From Ophiodon elongatus (Eukaryota; Chordata; Actinopteri; Perciformes; Hexagrammidae): a stretch of 64,000 nt of DNA. Positions 50,321-61,983 of the stretch are shown here, piece after piece (position 1 is the first letter of the stretch; each line of letters starts with the position of its first letter). Under the pieces are notes generated by a model that saw only the letters and a list, made by a program, of their open reading frames with translations, made no database searches and was not told where the DNA came from. The stretch lies in contig JACSYO010001636.1 of NCBI GenBank assembly GCA_016806645.1, forward strand, positions 865,001 through 929,000. Direction: 5' to 3'. The position numbers and the translations under genes were made by a program.

Positions 50321-51340
50321 ATAACTGTAAAAGGTTGTTACGGAGGCCCCCGGTAGACAATAAGCTGATATTTTTAGGTTGATAAAATGTACCTGAGTTA
50401 ACAACAATGTGTTCATTACGTTTCTATTTGCAATAAGAGCGGGGGGAAAGTGAGATGTGAAGCGGTCACTCGAGACGTACGTGGAGACACGCCCCCTTTT
50501 TGCTAAAGGCCTTTTCCACACCAGACATTTGGACTGGTCATAATAGGAAAATGACATGCGTTACTTTTACACATGCAGTCTTTCGCTGAAACGTCCAGGA
50601 ACATTTCCTGCATTGAGGTCATGTGTGAACGGGAGCAGGGATAGATACCGGAGCACGAATTTCACACCTCAAGGCCTCGTAACATTTCAGAGAAAACGCC
50701 GGTACGGCTGTGTTGTTGATGAAAACAACGAGTAAACGTCTATTCCAATATTGCTCTAGCATGTGTGAAAAGCTGCAAGACCCAAATGTTCCTGAATGTA
50801 GTGCGAATGTGTGAATAGTGAAAATCATTAGCAAGGCCTGAAAGGTTACTGCAGCAGAATACTGGGGGAAGAAAAGGCTGCTGACTGTGTTCTTTTAGAC
50901 AGTCCCAGTAACCCATCACAGTGTCAGCCAGCATGAGCAATACCAGGAGACAGACTGAAGGGAATTCAGCCATCATTACATTTTTATTTTTAATTTCCAC
51001 CTGTGCTTTTCCTACTGCGACATGTCAAAATGTCTTCGGGGGAAAAGGTATGTTGGTTGTTTTGAATGTATCATCTAGGTCGGCTATGACCACATTTCCT
51101 CAATAACAAACACCTCAGAAAAAAAAATGAAAACAAGTCTGGACCCAAAAACATTGGAAATTTGGCATTTTAAATAGAACTTATGGACCTGTTTTGTAGC
51201 CGAAACATGTTTTTTGTATTTTTTTTATGACTGTGTACTTGGATGGTGCACAGATTTTCACTTTCTGGCTTTTTGTCCTTGAGGGAGTTTGCGATGGGTG
51301 GGGGCTGAACAGGAGGAGGGCGTTCTAGCAACCTCAGCAG

Positions 51341-51377
51341 GGGGGCGGGTCGGGGAGGAGGGGGGGTGGGGGGGGGC
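51341..51377 (+). other. G-quadruplex-forming motif
   Basis: Successive G-runs of 3-9 separated by loops of 1-5 bases meet the standard G4 pattern. The slc41a2 transcript would carry the C-rich strand. Confidence 0.6.
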
Positions 51378-51530
51378 AGAGGTAGAGTGAAGGAGGATTT
51401 GGGGGTAATCTGGCTTATTCAGGTCAGTGGGTCTGACAGGAGGAATGAGGACGAGGAGGTTTTGGGCCACACGGGGGACTGCAGGGGGTTCCGTGCTCCT
51501 CTCAGCCGACACAGAGCCGTCTGCCCGTTC

Positions 51531-51642
51531 TCCTCTCCTCTCCTCTCCTCTCCTCTCCTCTCCTCTCCTCTCCTCTCCTCTCCTCTCCTCTCCTCTCCTC
51601 TCCTCTCCTCTCCTCTCCTCTCCTCTCCTCTCCTCTCCTCTC
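51531..51642 (+). repeat. (TCCTC)n pentanucleotide microsatellite
   Basis: 112 bp of pure pyrimidine TCCTC units (about 22). Polypurine-polypyrimidine mirror repeats of this kind can form triplex DNA. Confidence 0.98.
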
Positions 51643-53568
51643 GGTTTCATTTCCGTTTATTTATTTGAACGACTCCATTATCAGGATGTGACATGATAAA
51701 ACAAACGCAGATAAAATATGATGGAAGGAAAACATGAACAGAAGAAGAGGAGGGGAGGAGAAAACAAATTACTTTTTTTAGGTGGAAGTGGGATGCAAAG
51801 CAGGCAGACACCTTATCTTAAAACAAACAAATATGAGAAGATGACAAACGAAGATTAAAGACTGCTGTACCCGAGTGCTGTCTGGTGGAGAGCTGCACAA
51901 GATGCATAATAACATAATATGATATCTGCAGGTTCAGAAAGACGAATCAAAGCCTTTGTGATGACACCTGAAGCTGAATTTAAAATCTAAATAAAAAAGG
52001 CAAGAACACCCGTTTCTGGTGTGATACACTGTAGCTACAGAGTCTGGTCCAATATGAACAAGTACAACAGGAAATTAACTGGTAGACATTTCCTCAACAC
52101 CTGGTTAAACATCCCAGAATAACATTCAAACAGCCACTTTCTATCTCTGGGGAAATTGCATAAAATAATGTGTTAAAAAGAATGAATGGAGGCCAGTGTT
52201 GGTATGAAAAAAGGAGTCTCTCCCTCCCTCTACCTTTCGTTTAACCGGTCCTTTCTTATCGTGCTCTACACATCTCCTCTCTAATCAAACATCCACACAC
52301 TTCCTTCCACGCGTCTCCCGTTTCTTTCATTTCATTCTTTTATTAGAACAGGACCCTCGGTGCATTTTAATCAAGCCCAACGTCACGAGCGGCCCCCGCC
52401 TCGCCGCTTCCTCACCCGCTGGAGAAAATGCTGCAAATCCGAGATGGAATTTTTCAATAAAAATGTTCACTCAAGACCTTTTCTGGCGTAAAAACTTCTG
52501 CGCCCCCTCACAAAACGGGGCTCCTTCCAGCTGCTCCGTGTCCGGGGATGCGTCTCCACGCAGAAACCAATTAAGAGTCAGAATCGTACTCCTATCTCGT
52601 TAAATGTCTTTCATTAAGGGCGTTTAATTAAAAGCTTATCTCTTGTTGTGGAGGTGCCAGGGCCCTGGCAAGCGTGGCTGAGCCAGTTAGCGGTGGAAGG
52701 TAGAAGCAAGAGGAAATGGAACGGCACCCGGTTTATGGAGTCCAGACAGACTGTCTCATTAGGTCACTCATTTATGCTGATGAGCCCTTGGAGTCTTTAT
52801 TTTGTAACTTTCATTAATCAGGGGACTGTTGACTGAGCATCGGCACTTCTTTGGGTCTCACATTAATTCACACCTGGGAGCTGCACAGCACAAGACAAAT
52901 AGACCCGACGGTGCGTCATCCATCTTGTGTGTAAACACTTTGTCTGAATCTCGGCTCGAAAGGGTCAAACTCTGCATTAATTGCAAAACTGAGAGGGAGC
53001 AAGGGGACCGACAGCAGCGGTTTCTCCAGACCCAAAGCCCGGCGTTAAACAGCCCGGTGTCGTCTGCTGTGTAGAACAAAACGGGCGTTTCTCTGGAGAA
53101 GAAAGCTTTCAACTAACCACAGCACTTGTTTTACTTCCCAGCAGTATTTGTATTTGTGGAACAGATGTTCCACGACACAGATGAAGAGTCTTTCATTTAA
53201 CTACATAGTCATGCTGAATATTTACTTTCTGGGATATCACGTCTTAAATTACCCATAAGGAGAGATGTTTTGACACCATTTCTTCCTTTCTGATACCTAA
53301 ACTTGCCTATTGGCCGATACAGAGTACCGATGCCAGTGTGTTCAAAAAATAACTAATCTGCACTGATCCATCTTGTGTAAATATGACATCACGTTCTCCT
53401 TGTAATCGAGAGGGATCGTAAAGCCCTTCACAAGAGAGCTCTGAGCAGTCGGAGCTCCGCTCCCTGCTGAGGCATCTCCTCTGCAGGGAGCGGAGCAGAG
53501 CCTCCACGCTGCTGGAGACCCGGGTCGTATTAGCTGGGCCTGCAGGAGGGAAGGGAGGCACGGGGGGG

Positions 53569-53726
53569 ACCAGAACCAGGACTGAGTGAGGCAGACTGTC
53601 AGACTCTGCTGCTGCAAAATTAGGTTTTCTAAAAAGGGACTCTGGTGCTCAGAAAACACTACCGCTGTTGTCCACAGGGAGCGCCAGAAATCAACACAAA
53701 ATGAAAGTTCCTCGTGGTAGCTTTAA
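53569..53726 (+). repeat. dispersed repeat 'R2', copy 2
   Basis: Matches 28541-28683 from ACCAGAACCAGGACTGAG to AAAGTTCCTCGTGGTAGCTT with small indels. It is followed at once by an (AAT)n tract (53728-53759), as retroposon tails often are. Confidence 0.8.
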
Positions 53727-54179
53727 GATGATAATAATAATAATAATAATAATAATAATCCTAACCTGAACTCGATTCATGACTTCATTACGTCGCTAGG
53801 ACCTTAATCAAAAGAAAATTACACACTGCATTCAAATTAGCGCGCAAACTGCAAATGCAGCCTGCAGCCTCACCGACGGCCCGGCCTGCAGGATGTAAAC
53901 ACATGAACACAAACCCTCAGGAGAGGATGCTTTCTAGTCTCGACCCAATGGGATTAGAGCAATCTGACTACACAAGCTTTCATTACATATGTATTACTCT
54001 TCTCTAAATCCCCCAGGACTTAGGAAGCTGTTGTATTAAAACCTTTGGTCCACACCCCCCTCGTCTGTTGGTCTCCCCCCCCCCAACCCCCCCGGGGCGG
54101 TCGAGAAAATTGCGATCCAAACGACACCTTGAAGCCATTCACAGCAAAAGGAAGGAGCAGTGCCAACACTGTGACTCAC

Positions 54180-54259
54180 CGTTGATAACCGGCGTGTACA
54201 CTACGATGCCAGCCAGATTTGGGTCAGACACTGTTTTGTCCAGGATGAGCCCTCCGATG
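54180..54259 (-). CDS. slc41a2: slc41a2 exon (GGLILDKTVSDPNLAGIVVYTPVIN)
   Basis: 80 nt, acceptor CTCTGCAG, donor AACG|GTGAGT. The first base completes the serine of the ISS-IGG junction and the last begins the glycine before IGGN. It encodes the conserved DKTVSDPN loop and the helix leading to TPVIN, the start of the second-repeat pore motif. Confidence 0.95.
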
Positions 54260-54310
54260 CTGCAGAGCACAACATAATTAGACGATTAACTGGTGCGTGT
54301 GTGTGTAAGA

Positions 54311-54317
54311 CACACAC

Positions 54318-54354
<37 letters not shown>
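54311..54354 (+). repeat. (CA)n/(GACA)n microsatellite
   Basis: A short CA run followed by about eight GACA units. Confidence 0.92.
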
Positions 54355-54780
54355 GAGAAAAGATGGCATGGAAAGAGGAAGACAGAGCATTCCTCATCTA
54401 TATGATGTCCACGGTGAATTTGTGTGCTTATCTATAAATGGCACTAAAAATGCTTCATCAGCTGCAGAGTGGTGACGACTGAGAGAGACTAGAACACAGT
54501 GCAAGAGCTTCAATACTTTCTCCTTTTTTTTAGCTCATGGTGTGCAAATGCATTCTTCTATTTTCTTACTCCTCTCTACAACAAAAACCTGAGAAATGTG
54601 GTAGCTCCTGCACGGAGTACTCCCTTCCTAGTGGCTGCATTAGGGAGGCTGCCAGGCTCAAGGGGACCCGAGGGTGCATGTGCTCGGGTGCTGCAAATTT
54701 GTTTTGGGGCATGAGTCATCCAGACACCGGGAGTTACAGACGCAGGAAAGCAGTTCTTTCCCCTTTTGAAGACTAGACAG

Positions 54781-54872
54781 GCACACACACACACACACAC
54801 ACACAGACACACACACAGACAGACAGACAGACAGACACACACACACACACACAGACAGACACACACACACAC
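54781..54872 (+). repeat. compound (CA)n/(GACA)n microsatellite containing a splice donor
   Basis: CA blocks alternate with GACA blocks right up to the exon edge at 54873. On the slc41a2 sense strand the first GT of the repeat is the 5' splice site. Confidence 0.95.
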
Positions 54873-55020
54873 CTGCTGATGACCATGGCAGTGATGACTG
54901 GCTCCCATCCGGAGTAGAGCAGGGTGCGGCTGGCCGGGTGCTTGGAGGAGATGACGATCCACAGAGGAGTCAGACACATGAAGAAGGCGCAGACCAGTGA
55001 CGACACGTACGGGTAGGTAT
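54873..55020 (-). CDS. slc41a2: slc41a2 exon (YPYVSSLVCAFFMCLTP to VITAMVIS)
   Basis: 148 nt, acceptor TCCCCCAG, donor AGCAG|GTGTGTGTGT. It encodes TYPYVSSLVCAFF, LTPLWIVISSKHP and then LYSGWEPVITAMVIS, a strong SLC41A2 match (two helices and the SGWEPVI link). The donor GT opens a compound microsatellite, so the usual GTRAGT consensus is lacking after +2 (GTGTGT). The phase is right: AG plus C from the next exon makes serine. Confidence 0.94.
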
Positions 55021-55783
55021 CTGGGGGAGGAGGAAGAGACGCCGTTCAGTTTTCCTCTCCGGGTGGCGGTTTGGACCCTTCCCAGCATGCACTGGGGAAA
55101 CGGTACGGTAGACCAGCTGCGTACGAGCCAGAATTATACTTTTTTTACCGCCAGAAACTTAGTTTGAGGAACACAAACGTGTCCAATGGATTAAAGTTTA
55201 TTAAAGAATATCCATCTTTTAAACCATTTTAACTTCCGTAATAAAAAGGACATAAAACTAGATGTTTTTTAATACAACTTCCATATGATTATAGTTTGGC
55301 CCCAAAACGATAAAGGTCCCCAGATAATTCAGAACCTGCTTTAAAGGCCATTTCAGGTGATTGTGCTTTTGTGATGGATATTTACCCCCAAAATTGCAAT
55401 AACTGAATTATAACCACTGCACGCAAATATATAAATATATCTATTTTAAATGCGGAGCATCGAGAGGAAGTGCACACCAACACAGGGACAACTTCTCTCT
55501 CACTCACTGCACCTCTTTGTTCAAACTACAAAATAGCACAACTAGTGTGAAAAAGAACTCAATTAGGGGAAAGCACCTGCCTGGAGCCACCAGATGTTTC
55601 CAGCCTCTCCTGTTCCAAGCACTAAATAACCGTCATTAGGAAACAGTCCCAGATTCATCCTCGCGGTGCTCTCGTAACCCGAGAACAGAAACAGCCCAGT
55701 GTTCGGCCTGTAATGGGCTCCGGCCGGCCTTCGGACCTTAAATGCAGAGCTGAGGAAGACGTGCTGAGAGCGGAGCCTTGTCC

Positions 55784-55860
55784 CCAGATGGACCCAGATG
55801 GACCCAGATGGACCCACATGGACCCACATGATGGACCCACATGATGGACCCACATGGACA
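55784..55860 (+). repeat. 10-bp tandem repeat (GATGGACCCA)
   Basis: About seven imperfect GATGGACCCA/CATGGACCCA units, some with an extra ATG. Confidence 0.9.
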
Positions 55861-58400
55861 TTCACAGAGTCAGCTGGCGATCAGCTGCGCTCCGATGAAG
55901 GTCTGCTGCAGGTTAAACTGTTTACATGGACGTCTGACACCCTGCCATCGGGTCTCCCTGCTGACGCCAATATAAATGACATTCTTCAGGGATGCAGAAG
56001 TAATACATTTTAATTATTTCTACATAGACAATGTAAGATGAGTCCGGAGAACTTTAAAGGACATAAAACCCGACCTAAAACTTGTGTTTGCTCTTTTCAA
56101 TCTCTTCTAACGACTCTTTTACCGCATGGCTTACTCCTACATGTAACTGATTCTATTTGTTACAATGTGGCTCCGTCTTATTCGGAATATTGTCATGAAT
56201 ACAGTTATGTATTTATACACACAGAGACGCCTGCTAAGACGTCAACTAGGATACTCAAGATGCATTTTGTTCAGAGTACCAACAAAGAGCTGCAATGCTT
56301 TTTAGCGTCTTTCAGCTCTTTGTTTTGGTTCAGTCTCTCAGCTCTCATCGCTCCGGTTCTCAGAAACAAAGCTGAAAGTATTCAAATTGACGGCCATAAA
56401 CGACATCTGTGACACCCTTAAATTATCCAAGAGGCTCCATGTGTTTCTTTGTTGCGGGACATTGGGAGTGGTTTCTGGTAGTTCTCATTCTAGAATATCC
56501 TCACTTTGCAAATCTGTGTGATATTTTTGTCCAAGAATTGCTACTTTAAGATCTCTGTTAAATAAATTAGCACACAAGCTTTAATCCAGACATTTAACTC
56601 TGGAGCTGTTCTGATTTTCGGCAGACTGCTGTCAAGTTTATGGCTGCATGTAATGATGTGGTGAATAAAGAAAATAACTAAAATACATAGAGGATAATGT
56701 CCTCTCTTTCTGTCATTGTGGGCAAAGAGTCATAACAGATGGATATGTGACTTAACTCCGTATTTGAGTCTAGACCCAACCTGATTATTGAACTTAATAC
56801 CATATCATGGACTCCATTGTCCCGCCGACTGCCCTGACACGGGCCTGCGATGCCACGTCCACACAAACGTACTGAGCGCGCTCACAAGCTCCGGCCCCGT
56901 TCTCCTCGGTGTCCGCGCTGCGTCTCCTGCTCTCGTTATCTGCTCTTATCTACCGTTGAGCCCTCTCACGACCGCAGCCTGTTTGTTGAAGGCGCGTTAG
57001 AAATAAACCCGACTGGGCTCCGCTTGGCTCATGCAGCGGCTACGTTTCTACATTTCTACTCAGCTGGTTCGCCTCAAAATTAGAAGAATTACTCTCATAT
57101 CTGTGGAGATAATCATGCGATTTGAACTCGGTTTAGTTGAGAGTAAAACCGGCCATTAGTTCCAATTTAGCAGGAAAGTGTCGGCGTGGCTGAACAACAG
57201 GGCCCACTGTCCCGGGAGTCACACAGCCAGACGCCCCGCCATGGAAATATGAAATCTGAAGTGTGTTTAACACATTTAGCTCACGGCGCTGAACTGCTCC
57301 TTTCACTGTGGTGAACGTCTGTGTCATACAATTAGACCAGACGGAGTCTGTTTCCAGAGGAAGCGGGTCCTGGTCTTCGCGGATTGAGTGACTCGGGGTG
57401 GTGCGACGCAGGTCTGGGTGAGACACGAGTTAAACATGTGGAATGTGAGGTGGGAGGGGGGAAAGGGACGCTCTGTTCTGCAAGTGGAGAGCAGCGCTGC
57501 TGGAGAGCGAGGCAGGAGGACCCTCTGCTGGCGGACCGGGGGAAGTGCGTCACCACGGTCAACCTGGACTGACAAGCGTTTCTGACTGAGAGGAGACGGA
57601 CCAAAGTCAGAGATTGTCAAATAACTGGAGACTAGGACTCAACACGCACAAGATATTTATTGCCCTTATGCCCCTGTTTTTTCTCTGTTTGCTTGTGGAT
57701 TTAAATATTTATTCAAAATTTTTTCTTTGCAAGGCAATGGTGTGTGTGTATATAGTTTGTGTTAAATGCCGTTTGTATGTGCATAAATCCCCGTCTGTGG
57801 TACCTCGTGTACAACAATGTTGATGTGACAAACTCAATGTGTGTCGCAAGCGGACTTGAAAAAGAAAAAAAAGAAGGAAAAAAAAATGCTCTTAAAACCC
57901 AAATAATAGTCATATTTCACATGTCTTAATCAGAAACGGCTGAGGCCCGATTAGGAATATCCAAACGGAATATACCGTTTATATGGCCCACATCAAAGTT
58001 GGAATACTGTCATACTTGGAATAATGGTGGACTACTGGTAAGCATGTTAATGAAGTCACCAACTCTCTACAAAAGAACCAAGAGCCGGAAGCGTGAAGTC
58101 ATGCAGACGGAGAAGGGAACTCATTGATTGGACGGTTTTGGTGACAGTCACGCTGCATCATCAGCTCGCCGTGGACCCAGCTGGTGGCTCGCATGCTGCA
58201 CCCGAGGACTCGGAAGAGGAGCAGAACGGACAGGGAGCGGTTTACCGTGGTCGTTTGACGAGGTCAAAGGAAACCGGCAGTTGTTTTTGTTGTCATGGAG
58301 ACAACACCATGGGGTCGTACAGTGAGTCACACAGACTACATATAGAACACCGTTTTGGTCTACCGCCTGCCCACCTTCAGCCGGCTATTTCCCGTCTTTC

Positions 58401-58443
58401 CATCTTGATGAGAATCAACGGGAGGTTGATTCTCATCAAGATG
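58401..58443. repeat. perfect 19-bp inverted repeat with 5-nt loop
   Basis: CATCTTGATGAGAATCAAC, then GGGAG, then the exact reverse complement of the first arm. It lies in the slc41a2 intron. Confidence 0.95.
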
Positions 58444-58456
58444 CGTTCAAAACCGA

Positions 58457-58514
58457 TACATACATACATACACATATATATATACACTCACTCACTCACT
58501 CACACACTCACACA

Positions 58515-58574
<60 letters not shown>
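58457..58574 (+). repeat. compound (TACA)n/(CACT)n/(CA)n microsatellite
   Basis: Simple repeat of about 118 bp that begins 35 nt from the donor of the 58610 exon on the sense strand. Confidence 0.95.
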
Positions 58575-58578
<4 letters not shown>

Positions 58579-58609
58579 CTACTTCTAAAGGCAGGAGCTG
58601 ATCACCTAC

Positions 58610-58756
58610 CGAGGCACTTGTAGAGGCCCTGGCTTATCCAGGCCAGGATCGCCAGGGTTATGAGGTCACCAAAACTGGCGGCGATGGGTGTGGCTACGTT
58701 GTCTGGGTTGATTCCCGTCTTCTTCGAACCCACGATTACACCCACCATGATGAAAC
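58610..58756 (-). CDS. slc41a2: slc41a2 exon (GVIVGSKKTGINPDNVATPIAASFGD)
   Basis: 147 nt, acceptor GTGTGTGTCAG, donor CTCG|GTAGGT. It encodes FIMVGVIVGSKKTGINPDN, then TPIAASFGDLITLAILAW and SQGLYKCL. The DN...TP...GD segment is the first-half counterpart of DPDS...PYLTALGD in the last exon, matching the acidic ion-binding helix of MgtE. Virtually identical to other vertebrate SLC41A2. Confidence 0.96.
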
Positions 58757-58966
58757 CTGACACACACAAAAAAAGCGTGGTCCTCACATTACTGGTGACT
58801 TTCAGACACCATTAAACAACCGGTCCGTCAGAAAGGAAGACGGGGTTGTGTCATCCTAACTTTACTTTGTTACAAAAGCTGTTTGAGGAGGAGGACAGAA
58901 GTGACCCAGCCTCTGCACGGCAACAGTGTTAACAGTGTATTTAAACTCCGGTCCCCAGCTGTCACT

Positions 58967-58970
58967 CTGT

Positions 58971-59019
<49 letters not shown>

Positions 59020-59036
59020 AGTGTGTGTGTGTGTGT
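58967..59036 (+). repeat. (GT)n microsatellite next to a splice donor
   Basis: About 70 bp of GT with one GAGA interruption. It starts 4 nt from the donor GTAAAC of the neighbouring exon, so the intron begins GTAAACACACAC on the sense strand. Confidence 0.95.
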
Positions 59037-59040
59037 TTAC

Positions 59041-59185
59041 CCTGCAGCAGGGAGGCTATAAAGGCCGTGGCCACGCTGCTGGAGCAGAGCAGCACAGCGT
59101 GGCTCATCTGGAACTTCCCTTCCGGGATCCAGCCGAGCACCACGGCTGCTACGGCGGCCAGGAAGCCCACCACCGTGGCCTGGAC
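59041..59185 (-). CDS. slc41a2: slc41a2 exon (VQATVVGFLAAVAAVVLGWIPEG)
   Basis: 145 nt, acceptor TCTCCTCCAG, donor CAGG|GTAAAC. It opens at phase 0 with VQATVVGFLAAVAAV, a membrane helix, then GWIPEGKFQMSHAVLLCSS and VATAFIASLLQ. Ends one base into the glycine shared with the next exon. Confidence 0.96.
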
Positions 59186-59819
59186 CTGGAGGAGAGGGGG
59201 CGGGCGGGGAGGGGGGGGGTTACTGCTGTGCTCTTTTATTGAGTGGGGGAAAAACAAGCATTACTACGCGTGTGTGAAGAAACACGCAAACAGTGCTTAC
59301 AGGATCAGCAGATGGGTTACTCATGCTAAGTCAAGTTCAACATGAAGGTCAAATACTGTAATTAACGTCCAAAAAATCCATTACATAAGACTTCCTGCTG
59401 ACGTGTGTAGTTGTTGCGTACAAACAGCTCACCAAAAGTCAGACGAGGTTGCGCGTGTTTGTCAGTGTGTGTGCAGATGATTAACAGAGAACGTACTCTC
59501 ACTACACAAACAGAGACATCAATAAAACAGTCTGAGCCAACACCCACCAGGATCCAAGCAATTACCACCACTGGTAGTGGTGACAGGGTTACACACAACA
59601 TCCATGGTGTTACAGAAATAATCATGTCATTTTTCGTGGCCAAATACGGAACACAAATCAGTAAAGGCGTCTGTAAGAACTGCATTGAGTTTGAAAAGTA
59701 AAATTCTTAGAAGCTGAAGTTAAACTTTTGGACTGATTCTAACAGTCCTTGCAGCAGCGTTTGGTCCTGATGGCTACATGTGCATGTGGAGGGGTTCAGG
59801 ATCAAGTGGGAGCCATTAC

Positions 59820-59891
59820 CTGCTTCAGTGCCAGGTTGCCTATGATTAGATTCCACTTCTCTATGGGAGAATCCATCTTGCCCACATTCAC
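59820..59891 (-). CDS. slc41a2: slc41a2 exon (24 codons, MDSPIEKWNLIIGNLALKQ)
   Basis: 72 nt, symmetrical phase 0-0, acceptor CCCAACACAG, donor AAGCAG|GTAATG. It encodes VNVGKMDSPIEKW and LIIGNLALKQ. This segment distinguishes SLC41A2 from SLC41A1 in my recollection. Because it is symmetrical, skipping it would keep the frame. Confidence 0.95.
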
Positions 59892-60468
59892 CTGTGTTGG
59901 GAAACAGGAGAGAATAAAGAAGAAGCAGAAAGAAAAAAAACAATTGGTAACATTCTTTGAGTTTTTCTTTGACCCTTCATGACCTGAAACCTCTGGAGCC
60001 CTGCTACCCATCGTCCGCCAGATTATCACATTTAGTACTGCACTTCCAAACAAAGTTAAAGGAGACAGATTAAAAAGGGATAGTTTGGATGCTTTGAGGT
60101 GGGCTTGTGGGAGGGTTGGTGGTTCCGAACTAACCCTTTAAAAAAAAAAAAAAAGTCACACAGTAACACCTAACTAACCAACTAACCGACCGATTCAGTG
60201 GCAGACCAGCAACTCCCATGTTTTGTCAAAGAAGTCTTGCGCCTTTCCCCCACATTTTCATCTGAATTGAGGTCAAGTGACTGAAGTTAAATCGGATTTG
60301 ATCATCTTAGTGGACGAATCTTATTCATTAATTTCATTCTCTAGTAAATCATTTCATTTGAGAAGTTGCAAATGGTGATTTCTTTTTTTTTTTTTCTTTT
60401 TTTTTTTTTACGTTTGCTTTCAAAATTGCTCAAATTTTGAATAATTTCTGCTTGTCGACTAAGGACCA

Positions 60469-60490
60469 AACCCATTGTATACAATGGGTT
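60469..60490. repeat. 22-bp perfect palindrome
   Basis: AACCCATTGTA joined directly to its reverse complement, without a loop. Confidence 0.95.
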
Positions 60491-60570
60491 ATACACTGTG
60501 GAGTTGCATTATGGGAAATGTAGGATGCAATGTTTTAGGAGAGTGACCATACTTGGGACTTAAGGCCTTA

Positions 60571-60590
60571 ACACACCAGGGGGCGTGAGA
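60571..60590 (+). promoter_or_regulatory. CTCF-like motif
   Basis: ACACACCAGGGGGCGTGAGA contains the ACCAGGGGGCG core. Motif match only. Confidence 0.35.
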
Positions 60591-61281
60591 ATAAACACGA
60601 AAATGTAGAACGCTGGACTGTGAATATTATGTCTCGGCCTTTTATTGTGAAAGGTAAGAACGGAAGGAGTGGATCTGGTCACTGTAAGGAGCCTCCACCT
60701 TGTTATTTTATGAATATAGGCGCAACGCTACGCACAACGGGATTGGTCGATTCTTTTATTCGCAATGCAAAAAAAATGACATTGCTTTTTTGCTGCGTAA
60801 TATTTGTACTGTGTGTAAAAGTATTGATGAAAAAAATATATATATTCATGCGAAATAGTGTAAAGGCCTTTGGAGTCAGGATGTCTCAAGTGTCCTTATG
60901 CTTGTGCAGTACTAAATTACTGGAGTGTGTCTTTTTTAACTTATTGTTCTAGCTAGTTAGAGTTTTGCAGCTTTTCCACATAAATGATATTGAGCCATGT
61001 TTTTTTTCTTAATATGCATACACATGCCCTTTGACTGTACAGGTTTCATCCTTTTCACAAAAATCTTCTTATCGCCCGTCTGTGAATCATAGCGGAGCCT
61101 TGAGGAGAACACGAACACGAAGACAAATCTGGGGTTTTTTGGAACACCGCTGAGGAATTATGGTCTCACGCCGAGCTCGGCTGTCCGTGTTGACACAGCG
61201 CTGAGTCAATGTGGAGCCTGTGTGCCGAGAGCCGGGGGAGGCCAACGGGAAGAGCCAGGGAACACACAGAACAAAGAGAGA

Positions 61282-61349
<68 letters not shown>
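61282..61349 (+). repeat. (CTCCTG)n hexanucleotide repeat
   Basis: About eleven uninterrupted CTCCTG units in slc41a2 intron sequence. Confidence 0.97.
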
Positions 61350-61983
61350 GCAGAGTTCAATACGTCACAGACACACGCTGGCTGGAGGAGCGCTTCGTGC
61401 ACTTGTGGGCGGGGTTGCAGTCACACGGGTTTATGACGCAGTTCTTACGGTTCATCACGCACAGAAAGAAAACGTAGGATTCTCTTCACGTCCGTTGTTC
61501 ACACTGTTTGCTCTGGGAGGCCTTCGGGCGGAGCAGCAGTTTGGCCGTCTTGAATGGTCTCCCTCTACCCCACCCTCTATCCCTCCACCCCCACCCCCTT
61601 TATAGGAAACCACCCCTTCCCTCTGCTGCATCAGCAGATTCCTCAACCAACTCCTAATCCGCAGAGCTCTCGCACCAAAATCCAATCGAGATGGCGCACA
61701 AATAATTCTTACACGGAACTCTCCGAAGTGATTATAACTTGATTATAACTTGAGCTGAGAAGGGGACAGTAACCCAGGCAGTCAGTCAGCCTGGTCCCTT
61801 CTCCATTTCACCTGACGGAGGAGGAGACGTTACAGACTAGACGCAGAGAGAGAGAGGCTTAGTCTGTGGAGATGAGACGCCACCACAAAGAAATAACGCC
61901 ACACAAACAAACACACGATGACATCACACATCGAGTGGACCATCCACAGCGGCTAACAAGACGCTGTTGTGAGGCTTGCTGGA

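Larger units (their letters stand above)
55021..58609 (-). other. slc41a2: slc41a2 intron (3.6 kb)
   Basis: Donor CTCG|GTAGGT and acceptor TCCCCCAG. It contains a 10-bp tandem repeat, a perfect hairpin at 58401-58443 and a large CA tract near its 5' end. No extra exon recognised. Confidence 0.85.

Noticed and set aside
51258..51650. 130-codon frame of repeated Arg-Gly-Glu-Glu-Arg on the - strand
   Set aside because: It is the translation of the TCCTC pentanucleotide repeat.
61166..61605. Frames with Gln-Glu, Ala-Pro or poly-Leu runs
   Set aside because: All are readings of the CTCCTG hexanucleotide repeat inside intron sequence.
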